From NCBI GenBank assembly GCA_964483635.1, contig CAZABS010000022.1, forward strand, positions 1 through 14,069: 14,069 nt of DNA, written 5' to 3'. Positions 7,118 through 14,069 of this stretch are shown one piece after another (within the stretch, counting starts at the first letter, position 1; the number at the start of each line of letters is the position of its first letter). This DNA is from CAZABS01 sp964483635 (GTDB lineage: Bacteria; Patescibacteriota; Minisyncoccia; Moranbacterales; UBA1568). Made by a program: the position numbers and the translations under genes. Under the pieces are notes generated by a model that saw nothing but the letters and a program-made list of their open reading frames with translations, searched no databases and had not been told where the DNA came from.

Positions 7118-7143
7118 AAAAAGAAAACTGCCGTCGAGGGCAG
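7118..7143 (-). terminator. Intrinsic terminator after the LytR_C gene
   Basis: CTGCC (7143-7139), a six-base loop, and GGCAG (7132-7128) form a five-pair GC-rich stem, followed at once by TTTTCTTTTT (7127-7118). It begins 26 bases after the stop codon of the LytR_C gene, the expected place for a Rho-independent terminator, and it separates the envelope block from the dnaG unit. Confidence 0.82.
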
Positions 7144-7169
7144 AATTTCCAACTTCAATACAGCGGAGA

Positions 7170-7955
7170 TTAGTGTGCTTTCCCAATAATAATCAGGATA
7201 TCAGCGCCAGTTGGCAATTTCTCTCCGACGGGAAGCACACCAATACTCCCTTGAACCAGATTGGCAAACGCCTGCGAAATAATGGCATTATTCCCCGTCA
7301 GATCAACAACGACACTTTTTTCCTGAGCGTTGGTAGCATCCTGAATACTTGGAAATGTGGCTCCCGGATAAAGATCCTGAATCTTTTTCTCGAGTACCGT
7401 CGCTGCCCCATTTTCACCACTTCCATTATAAATCGCCACCCGAACCGCAAGAGCAACCGGCTCATTTTGTTGAATTACTTTCGCTTGATTCGTGGCTGGA
7501 ACCGTATCTGCGGTAACTGCTCCTCCAGCAGATGGAGTGATATTCACCGTCGTCACATCAATAATTTTTTTGAGCGATGGGCGATAGAGCACCGCTCGTC
7601 CACTATTTGAATAAATGAGTACCTTGTCACCATTTTCCGCCTTCTGAAAAAAGGGCTGGTCTGCGAGTTTTTCTTTATCAGTAACCGTCGCAAGGGTTGG
7701 TTCCTCCCCTTCTGGAAGCAACATGAGATCACTAATCGTTTCAACGAGCGCCTTAGTCTCTTTGGTTTCAGCTACACCGGGTTGAGAATTCCGATACTGC
7801 CAATAAAAATATCCAGCAGTACCAATCGCCGTTAAGAGAAGTATACCCAAAACCCATACTACCAGAGTCGTTCGTTTTGGTTCAGACAGCTTTTTTCCTT
7901 GAGGAGTACTTGAGAGATCCACTGCACGACGTTGATTTTTCTGATTCCACAGCAT
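7170..7955 (-). CDS. Membrane-anchored LytR C-terminal domain protein
   Basis: 261 residues. A basic cytoplasmic N-terminus (1-29) is followed by one membrane helix (TTLVVWVLGILLLTAIGTAG, about 29-48), so the rest should be outside the membrane. A small middle segment, NGDKVLIYSNSGRAVLYRP (108-126), is followed by a linker and then a LytR_C-like domain, about 171-258: VRVAIYNGSGENGAA, a loop, VVVDLTGNN, and the closing TGADILIIIGK. LytR_C domains occur behind LytR-CpsA-Psr phosphotransferases and alone in envelope proteins; here the LCP catalytic domain is absent, so enzymatic ligation of glycopolymers is not expected. A wall-associated binding or scaffolding role is inference. No Shine-Dalgarno precedes the ATG; a TATACT box lies about nine bases upstream. 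The stop is TAA, followed by a clear terminator. The upstream neighbour is a periplasmic serine hydrolase. Confidence 0.85.
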   Translation of the reverse strand: MLWNQKNQRRAVDLSSTPQGKKLSEPKRTTLVVWVLGILLLTAIGTAGYFYWQYRNSQPGVAETKETKALVETISDLMLLPEGEEPTLATVTDKEKLADQPFFQKAENGDKVLIYSNSGRAVLYRPSLKKIIDVTTVNITPSAGGAVTADTVPATNQAKVIQQNEPVALAVRVAIYNGSGENGAATVLEKKIQDLYPGATFPSIQDATNAQEKSVVVDLTGNNAIISQAFANLVQGSIGVLPVGEKLPTGADILIIIGKAH

Positions 7956-7964
7956 AGTACTTGT

Positions 7965-7994
7965 AGTATATCAAAAGAAGTGTCCGAAGAACAA
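7965..7994 (-). promoter_or_regulatory. Putative leaderless promoter of the LytR_C gene
   Basis: TTGTTC (7994-7989), an 18-base spacer, and TATACT (7970-7965) form a plausible sigma-70 promoter in the 50-base gap behind the serine hydrolase gene. The -35 match is weak (TTG only), the -10 differs from consensus at one position. Transcription would start about three bases before the ATG at 7955, leaving almost no leader, which agrees with the lack of a Shine-Dalgarno. Confidence 0.5.
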
Positions 7995-8005
7995 TTAATC
8001 TTTTT

Positions 8006-8995
8006 TTAATACTGCTCGTCGATTTTTTCGTAAATAAATTTTGAAATTTCAACTATGGAATTTTTGAGTTTATCTACTTCTTTTCCGCGAGTCATGATAC
8101 AGGCGAGATACGGATGGTTGGGAAAATAGACAATACCGCAGTCATGAAGCTGACGTTCCGTTGTGCCTGTCCCGGCCTCACCAAATTTATGTGCAATTAT
8201 TACCCCTGGAGCAACGCCGGCCGGCAGAGCATCATGATAGTCAGTCGATGAGAGGAGCATGAGAGCTCGGTCAGAATTCTCACGCGTGAGATAGGAACTA
8301 TTGAAGAGAATGCGGAAGAAACCAGCGTACTCCTTTACGGTCAATTTTCCTTTTTGATCAACAAGAACGTCTTCACCAACCCCGAGGAGGTTAAAGAGAT
8401 CACGGATTCGTTCCTGTGGGAGGCGAGCTGTAAGAAGTGCGAGGGCTTGATTATCAGAAAAGACTATCATGCGACGGATAAGTTCTTCGATAGTATACTT
8501 GGTACCCGGCACTAATTCTTCTCGTGGTTTGATGGAAACTTTAACTCCGAAATCGTACGGTGCCTCAAACAAGACTTCTGATGAGAGTAGCCGTGGTTCG
8601 TGTTCGGACCAGCGATAGAAAGCCATCATGACTGGAACTTTGAGTAGAGATGCCGGGAAAAATTCCCCTCCTTCGTCTACACCGAACGCCGGACCGTTGT
8701 TGAGATCTCGGAAATAGACGGCCGCTTCAGTTAATTGGCTCTTCTCCTTGATATTTTCGATCGCTTGAGATAGACTCTCTCGGAAATTTTGCTTGCGTGC
8801 ATCGAGAGTTCCTCCTGCTACCTCACACTCAAGCAGCGGATTGATATAACGATATTCTCCAACTTGTCTCACTTGACGGGAAGCTGTTTCCGGCTGTTCA
8901 AAGTCACCCGAACGGACAAGTAAAAACAAGGCATATCCAGCAATAAGACCGGTTCCAAAAATCGCTCCTGTAGAGAAAAAGGCAGAGTATTTCAT
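8006..8995 (-). CDS. Membrane-anchored serine hydrolase, class A beta-lactamase/DD-peptidase fold
   Basis: 329 residues from the ATG at 8995. An N-terminal membrane helix (about 5-27, AFFSTGAIFGTGLIAGYALF) lacks a lipobox and probably anchors the protein outside the membrane. The penicillin-recognising fold is visible: SxxK in PASLLKVPVMM (S116, K119), SDN at 180-182, and HKFGEAGTG (269-277) in place of the KTG triad (K270). I see no glutamate matching the class A Glu166 in the omega-loop region before LTVKEYAGFFRIL (218-230). A true beta-lactamase is therefore doubtful; a DD-peptidase-like or other peptidoglycan hydrolase is more likely. The frame is open to 9157, but that start would overlap the upstream surface-protein gene by about 89 bases and hide the membrane helix behind 54 residues. 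A TATAAT box directly before 8995 supports the shorter form. The stop is TAA. Confidence 0.85.
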   Translation of the reverse strand: MKYSAFFSTGAIFGTGLIAGYALFLLVRSGDFEQPETASRQVRQVGEYRYINPLLECEVAGGTLDARKQNFRESLSQAIENIKEKSQLTEAAVYFRDLNNGPAFGVDEGGEFFPASLLKVPVMMAFYRWSEHEPRLLSSEVLFEAPYDFGVKVSIKPREELVPGTKYTIEELIRRMIVFSDNQALALLTARLPQERIRDLFNLLGVGEDVLVDQKGKLTVKEYAGFFRILFNSSYLTRENSDRALMLLSSTDYHDALPAGVAPGVIIAHKFGEAGTGTTERQLHDCGIVYFPNHPYLACIMTRGKEVDKLKNSIVEISKFIYEKIDEQY

Positions 8996-9001
8996 AGCAG
9001 T

Positions 9002-9007
9002 ATTATA
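9002..9007 (-). promoter_or_regulatory. Putative leaderless -10 box of the serine hydrolase gene
   Basis: TATAAT (9007-9002) lies six bases before the ATG at 8995, so the expected start of transcription falls on or next to the A of the start codon. There is no Shine-Dalgarno in the same stretch. The -35 region about 17 bases upstream is T-rich but has no good TTGACA match. Location in the short gap after the surface-protein gene supports a promoter; the overlap with the start region is what makes it unusual. Confidence 0.5.
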
Positions 9008-9068
9008 ACCGAATTCTTCGTCAGAGAAAAAAATATCAACCGCTGGAATCTTCTGGCCAAAAAATTGT

Positions 9069-12000
9069 CTAGGGAGACAAGCTGGGTGACTCTTCCTGAA
9101 TTGGCGGTACATGCGATGAATCATTGAGCTGATCTCCGATAGATACCTCTTCCGCAAGAGACTCCGAAGTGCCCCCCGTCGTTGTCGCTGCGTCAGGAAC
9201 CGTCGGAATACTCGGAATTGAAGGCAGTGGGGTGGTCAGCACTTCAGGTGGTGGCATAATAAGCGGAGCACTTTCCAAAATTGTCTCTACTGGATCCGAA
9301 GTGAACGTCTTGGACTGTGTGACAGCAATCGCAACCCAGCTAAACTGGAGATCATACGGGGCAGGTTTATTGAGTACAATAGTGAATCCATTTTTTTCCT
9401 TTTCAGTCACTAAAAACCGCACATCACTTCCAAAAACATTGTCTTGAAAATCTGCTTCAACGAGAGCGATATCGGCTTTGAGTGAATCATCGGCTTTGTC
9501 GTTGAGGAGCGGCGAACGATCATTCGTCAGCGAAGCCGTCACAATTGGCTGGCGCTCATACGGATCGTCAAAGGTAATGCGTACTCTCGTCGCGCCCTTC
9601 TCAATCAAGGCAAATCCGGCTGTATCTGAGCCAAAGGTCGGGGCTTTCTCAAACGCAACTTTGCCTTTGAAGAGAGTTTCTGAGACGAATATTGCGAGTT
9701 TGTTGAAGAGCGTCTCGCCATTAAACTCAGCTGGTCCACCAATCACAATCCCTCCATCCGCTGAGAGCTTCCCAAGTACCTGGAGAGCGAGGGTGACCTT
9801 GGCTGATTCAATAGCCAAAACCTTCATCGTTGAATCCGTGAGAGGCGTTGCACCAGTGTCAGCGGCAGCCGAGAGATCGGCCTGGAGACCAGCGTATTTC
9901 TCGGAAAGAGAACTCACCTGATCTGTGAAAATTTGAAGGCCTTCGATACTCTCCGCCTTGATAGACTTAGCAAAGATTTCATCAACGACAAGTCTGGGAG
10001 TAATAATCTCGGTTGAGGCCGCCACGCGATCAGTAAAGACTTCGGACGGTGCAGCGCCTGACTTGGCTCTTTCATCACGCACCTGCTTCAAAAAGGCCAT
10101 TAACTTCTCCTTGCGTGTTGGCGCTGCAGTGGCGAGACGAACGCTTGTTTCCTCTCCTACAAGACCTCCTATATCTTGATCGGTTGAAACCTCGAGTGCC
10201 CCTGCCGCTTCGTCCCGCGCCGCCATGGCGAGCTCGACTGATTGACCGTAGTAGTCAGTAAGATTCACAAAGATTACAACGGTTCCGCACTGTACTCCGG
10301 CTGAGAGACCATAGTCGACGGGACACTCGCTAAAGTTCCCGGGGACCAAATCCTCAATAACGGTCCCAAGGACTCGCCCGGCTTGACTAGCCCGCATTCC
10401 AAATCCCGGTACCGAAGAAGCAGTAATCCGTTCTCCTGCCAACGGCCAGCCGTTTTCTGTGGAAACTCGAACCGGAACTCGACCAACCAGAGCGATTGGA
10501 TACGAGTTCTCTGAACTGTCGCCCAAAATAAGCCCTGGCTGCGTAGCGACTACGCCCAGTACATCGTGCTGATATGGCGTGGTAGATTTCTTGACTCCTG
10601 ACGTGAGACGCGTATCAGTAACCACCACCGTTCCGGGCACTAGCGCTTCGTCCGAATAATACCGCTCAGCGAGGTCGGCTCCTCCGAGTTGTCCATGTTC
10701 TGTCGAAGTCCCCAATATAGTGTCGACAAGAAGCTCACCCTTTATGGAGTTAATATCGTTTTGGATGGTATCGATCGTGTTTTCCAATCCTCGGTCGACC
10801 TTCTCGACCCACATCGCGGCCAGTGAATTCATCACGATCAACCCGGCACGGGCATCTATAGATGTCATATCATCCGCATCGGCCCCCGACCAGGCAGCCG
10901 CGGCGTCATCGGTAATAGCGGCATCCGAGTGATAGTATTCGTTCGCTTCAGCGCGGTTGATTCCCGACAATCTCGTCACGCCACCCGCGTCAGATCCATT
11001 ACTCGCTCCTACAAAAACCTGATTGCTTTTTCCAAGGAACGTGCCATTGAGACCAGCAATAGCGGTAATCGTATTCGTCGCACCGTAGAGCCGTTCAGCA
11101 TTCACTTCAAAATCAGACGTCGTATCCGGCGTGGACGTAAAGGCCGGATAGACCGTCAGTGTATCAGCCGTATTTGATACGATTTTCCGAGTTTGGTCAG
11201 CACCCGTCCCGGTTATGATTTCCACGCTCTGGCCAACGAATTCATTGATTGTCCAGGTTTGACCCGACTTCGTCAGGGTAGTCGAGGTTGCCGAAGAAGC
11301 ATTCGTAATTGAGATGGTTTTATTCTCCAACGCCTGTTTTCCTTCGAGAAAGCGTTTTCTTGCCTGGGTATGAGTCGTTCCATCGCCCGCGGCAGTTGCG
11401 CCGCTACTCATCACGAGATCATCGATTGACCCATCCCAAAAGTTGGCACCTGTCACGCAAGCAGCACCGGCCGAGCAATCCCCTCCCACTGTCAGCATGG
11501 GAGCGTTGGCATCGGCATAAGCACTGGCGACCGCGGCATCGGAAATGGTTTTTCCATCGATAGAAAGATTGATAATGCCGTCGGTTGTCAATCGGCTAGC
11601 GACGAGATGATGCCATTGATCATCGCAGTATGTCTGGGTTGTGGTAACCGAAGCGCCATCATCGTTCCAGGTTGTGTTGTCATCATCCATGGCAAACGAA
11701 ATGGTACAGGTTGAAGTCATCCAGAGCTCATAACCTCCCGCGTATACATTTGCCGTGGTAAACCGTCTCGAGACGAGCACATCGGTGCCAGAAGCCGGGG
11801 CCGTGGTCGTATGCTTGAACCACAGCTCGATAGTCAGACTGTCATCGCCATAGTTATAATCCGTATCGTTGTCACAGACATTATCAGTGTTGGCATCCGC
11901 GCAAAACATCGTGTTGTTTCCCAGAGTAATCGCATTCCCATGGACGCCGTTCACACCATAGGTCGCCGTCCCGACCACGTTATGGAGGTTGTTATTGGTA

Positions 12001-14069
12001 GCAGACGGAGCCGAATTGACGAGATCACCACTCGCGTCGTCCATCATCCACTGACCGTCGGTGTTGCCAGACCTGTAGGAAGTCTGCCCAGTGATACTGT
12101 AAAACTTCGACCAACCCATGGATGAAGCAGTGGCAGGAATATTGACATCATGAATCTCAGCCAAACCCTGGTTGGTTCCGACATAGATAAGATCGGCTGC
12201 CTCATCAGCGAGCGAGCCGCGCTCGACCACATCTAGCGCATCCGGGCTCGTACCGATAGCGACGGTCGCCGGTCCGATATTGGGCCGGTTGGTCGCCGTA
12301 TCATCATACGTCCAGGTAGGGGTAGCGTTTGTTGCGTTATCGGCAAAAAGCCAGTCGATGTTGATACCACCGGCCGCCTGAGCACCGTAGCGCTCCAGGT
12401 TATCGGTGTTTTCGTTCAGGGCGTAGAGCCGGCCGCGCCGTGTCAGATACACCGCGTTGTAATCATCTCCGGTATTATCTGCGATATCCCAGGTACGCCG
12501 ATCGGAAAAACTCACGACTGAAATACCTGTATCGGTCGCCGCAGCAACATACAGACCTCCATTAAGTGGACCCGAGCTCGTCTGCAAAGCACTTCCACCA
12601 TAGATAACGGTTCCGTGCACATCGTTGACCTGATTGTCAGCAATGGCCATGAGTGTGTTATTGGCACTATAGGTAACGACCGTGTTGCGGTTGGCAATAT
12701 TCTTATCCCCCAGACTGCGGTTGGTTGTATTGAAGCGCCAAAGCCGATCCGTGGCAAAATCGAGCGCGTACATCCCTGTACCCGAACCCCCATTTGTCCC
12801 GACGTACACGACACCATTGATCGCAAAGACGCCAGTGGGATTATTGTTGGAGTCTGCTCCAAGTGTACACGGTCCCGTCGCACAATTTCCAGAAGTATTT
12901 TGGTCGAATTTCATGAACATCGAATTGTCCATGGCATCGAAAATGTACAGCGCCGAGGGAGTTGAGGCAATAATGGCTTTTTTGGGGAAACTCGAATCTC
13001 CACAGCGATCATCGTTCGCAATCGCGCATGCATCTCCAATACCATCATCCTTGGTCTCGGTGTACCAACTCAGCTGCTGCGAAGTGGGGGAAGTTGTCCA
13101 GGCTCCCCCATCCGAATCGGTCGTCGTGTCATAAATAAACGTGTCGGTGATATTGGCCAACGCTGTTTCAAGCGTCCGCCCCTCCATCTCAAGATCTCCG
13201 TACAGAACCGCATTCCCTCGCTTGGTGGCGCTCCCGATCTGTAAGAGATTCTCACCAGCACCGTGGCTACCGGTAGCGACACTCGTGGTCCCGATGCCGA
13301 CCGAACCATTGCCATCAATAATGAACGGGGTGGTATCAGAGGATTCGTCATTCACTCGGAGGGCGAGATTACCAGTCCCCGTAGCACGGTGATCAACAAA
13401 GACCGAAGTATTCGCATTAGCCGTCCCCGTGTTCAATACCGCGAGGACATTGCCAGTATTGGCAGCATGGGAACCGGTCAGAGATACATCAGTGAGATTT
13501 CCCGTAAAGGACGTCGCCGAAGACGTGATACTTATCCCCTTACCAGAGGTCAGTCCATTGGTCGTGATGGCCAACCCTGTTTCCCCATCAATAGCATTGG
13601 CAGTCACATTAACTGCATTAGAGGCATTGGATGCCTGAATAATATCCAGTGAAAGCACATTGGCAGTTGTGTTGGCCTGGTCAAGCTGGAGGAGGAAAGT
13701 CGAGAGGTCATTACCGCCAGAAGTCGGATTGGTGAAGACAAGTCCGTCATCGGCGGCAGTGAGGGAAATCGTCACATTGGAACCGTTGGCATCAGAATCA
13801 TACGTCCCCTGAAGATCAGCACCGCTGCCGCCTGCAATCGTACACTCGGTCTGACTTCCGCTATCCGCACAAGTTACTCCAGCCCCGAGAAAAGCAAGTG
13901 TCGTACGAGCTGTAAGACTGGTCGTTTCATCTTTGATGAGGTTATAGCCACCTCCTCCACCAATAGTTGCCCAGGCTGATCCATTGTACGTAATGAGCTG
14001 ATTCCCGGCAGCATCCCACGCGAGATATCCTTCGAGACCCCCAGTTGGATTCGATGGCGATGCTGAAGC
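9069..14069 (-). CDS. Giant mosaic surface protein, LamG and G2-like domains (partial, N-terminus off window)
   Basis: The frame is open to the right edge, so the window holds the last 1666 residues; the GTG at 13775 is internal. Residue numbers count from the edge. Residues 1-310 are low-complexity Thr/Asn/Gly-rich beta repeats, with GYLAWDAAGNQLITYNGSAW and FIIDGNGSVGIGTT, as in phage-fibre-like surface proteins. About 311-640 has propeller-like strands (ALYIFDAMDN, VVYVGTNGG, GLYVAAATDTGISVV, DLIYVGTNQGLAEI). About 668-895 is a LamG/concanavalin-like domain (SLTIELWFKH, DDQWHHLVASR, NLSIDGK, GSIDDLVMS). About 1126-1240 resembles a phage-type G2/tail-spike chaperone domain (DLAERYYSDEALVPG, VLGVVATQPGLILG, VALVGRVPVRVS with I for V at one position). 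A helical linker follows, then a beta domain (1478-1588) and a Pro/Ser/Thr-rich tail. No sortase motif or C-terminal helix. Adhesion or surface-layer function is inferred. The stop is TAG. Confidence 0.85.
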   Translation of the reverse strand, partial: ASASPSNPTGGLEGYLAWDAAGNQLITYNGSAWATIGGGGGYNLIKDETTSLTARTTLAFLGAGVTCADSGSQTECTIAGGSGADLQGTYDSDANGSNVTISLTAADDGLVFTNPTSGGNDLSTFLLQLDQANTTANVLSLDIIQASNASNAVNVTANAIDGETGLAITTNGLTSGKGISITSSATSFTGNLTDVSLTGSHAANTGNVLAVLNTGTANANTSVFVDHRATGTGNLALRVNDESSDTTPFIIDGNGSVGIGTTSVATGSHGAGENLLQIGSATKRGNAVLYGDLEMEGRTLETALANITDTFIYDTTTDSDGGAWTTSPTSQQLSWYTETKDDGIGDACAIANDDRCGDSSFPKKAIIASTPSALYIFDAMDNSMFMKFDQNTSGNCATGPCTLGADSNNNPTGVFAINGVVYVGTNGGSGTGMYALDFATDRLWRFNTTNRSLGDKNIANRNTVVTYSANNTLMAIADNQVNDVHGTVIYGGSALQTSSGPLNGGLYVAAATDTGISVVSFSDRRTWDIADNTGDDYNAVYLTRRGRLYALNENTDNLERYGAQAAGGINIDWLFADNATNATPTWTYDDTATNRPNIGPATVAIGTSPDALDVVERGSLADEAADLIYVGTNQGLAEIHDVNIPATASSMGWSKFYSITGQTSYRSGNTDGQWMMDDASGDLVNSAPSATNNNLHNVVGTATYGVNGVHGNAITLGNNTMFCADANTDNVCDNDTDYNYGDDSLTIELWFKHTTTAPASGTDVLVSRRFTTANVYAGGYELWMTSTCTISFAMDDDNTTWNDDGASVTTTQTYCDDQWHHLVASRLTTDGIINLSIDGKTISDAAVASAYADANAPMLTVGGDCSAGAACVTGANFWDGSIDDLVMSSGATAAGDGTTHTQARKRFLEGKQALENKTISITNASSATSTTLTKSGQTWTINEFVGQSVEIITGTGADQTRKIVSNTADTLTVYPAFTSTPDTTSDFEVNAERLYGATNTITAIAGLNGTFLGKSNQVFVGASNGSDAGGVTRLSGINRAEANEYYHSDAAITDDAAAAWSGADADDMTSIDARAGLIVMNSLAAMWVEKVDRGLENTIDTIQNDINSIKGELLVDTILGTSTEHGQLGGADLAERYYSDEALVPGTVVVTDTRLTSGVKKSTTPYQHDVLGVVATQPGLILGDSSENSYPIALVGRVPVRVSTENGWPLAGERITASSVPGFGMRASQAGRVLGTVIEDLVPGNFSECPVDYGLSAGVQCGTVVIFVNLTDYYGQSVELAMAARDEAAGALEVSTDQDIGGLVGEETSVRLATAAPTRKEKLMAFLKQVRDERAKSGAAPSEVFTDRVAASTEIITPRLVVDEIFAKSIKAESIEGLQIFTDQVSSLSEKYAGLQADLSAAADTGATPLTDSTMKVLAIESAKVTLALQVLGKLSADGGIVIGGPAEFNGETLFNKLAIFVSETLFKGKVAFEKAPTFGSDTAGFALIEKGATRVRITFDDPYERQPIVTASLTNDRSPLLNDKADDSLKADIALVEADFQDNVFGSDVRFLVTEKEKNGFTIVLNKPAPYDLQFSWVAIAVTQSKTFTSDPVETILESAPLIMPPPEVLTTPLPSIPSIPTVPDAATTTGGTSESLAEEVSIGDQLNDSSHVPPIQEESPSLSP

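Noticed and set aside
8001..8008. T-run at the end of the serine hydrolase gene as a terminator
   Set aside because: It is an A-run on the transcribed minus strand and has no preceding stem.
9027..9068. Intrinsic terminator after the surface-protein gene
   Set aside because: A seven-T run is present, but I could not find a stable stem before it; CCAG occurs as a direct, not inverted, repeat.
8996..9157. Longer start for the serine hydrolase gene at 9157
   Set aside because: It would overlap the surface-protein gene, put 54 unrelated residues before the membrane helix, and run through the TATAAT box.
9069..13775. GTG at 13775 as the start of the surface protein gene
   Set aside because: The same frame stays open for 98 more codons to the right edge and encodes similar repeat sequence, so the GTG is internal.

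Overview
The window looks like a piece of a Patescibacteria (Candidate Phyla Radiation, probably Parcubacteria-like) chromosome. This is a family-resemblance judgement, not a computed placement. It rests on a very large extracellular repeat/LamG/G2-like protein, a membrane-anchored protein with a LytR C-terminal domain, a glycosyltransferase-TPR fusion, a lysine-rich RpoD and a half-length MFS protein. All genes lie on the minus strand, packed with gaps of tens of bases. The sequence reads with the standard code: no long frame is interrupted by TGA, and all eight complete genes stop at TAA or TAG.

Layout in transcription order, from high to low coordinates. 14069-9069 is the 3' part (1666 codons) of a giant mosaic surface protein whose start lies outside the window. 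8995-8006 is a membrane-anchored serine hydrolase of the beta-lactamase/DD-peptidase fold. 7955-7170 is a single-pass membrane protein with a LytR_C domain. A clear intrinsic terminator (7143-7118) and an overlapping promoter-like site (-10 at 7111-7106) separate this envelope block from the next unit. 7051-5216 is DNA primase (dnaG) and 5156-3828 the primary sigma factor (rpoD), the core of the classical macromolecular-synthesis operon but without rpsU between them. Directly behind rpoD come a six-helix half MFS protein (3818-3237), a GT-C-like membrane glycosyltransferase with C-terminal TPRs (3183-814), a NUDIX hydrolase (750-265) and the 5' end of an M15-like cell-wall peptidase (212 to the left edge).

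The genes fall into two themes: information processing (dnaG, rpoD) and the cell envelope (surface adhesin-like protein, serine hydrolase, LytR_C protein, glycosyltransferase, M15 peptidase). There are no RNA genes, insertion sequences, CRISPR arrays or prophage modules that I can support, and no gene-free stretch longer than about 120 bases.

The points most worth following are: a heptanucleotide tandem repeat that appears to have inserted about 13 codons in frame into dnaG; TATAAT-like boxes placed so close to two start codons that the mRNAs would be leaderless; the half-size MFS protein; the HTH-glycosyltransferase-TPR architecture; the histone-tail-like start of RpoD; and the paired cysteines and internal G2-like domain of the giant surface protein.
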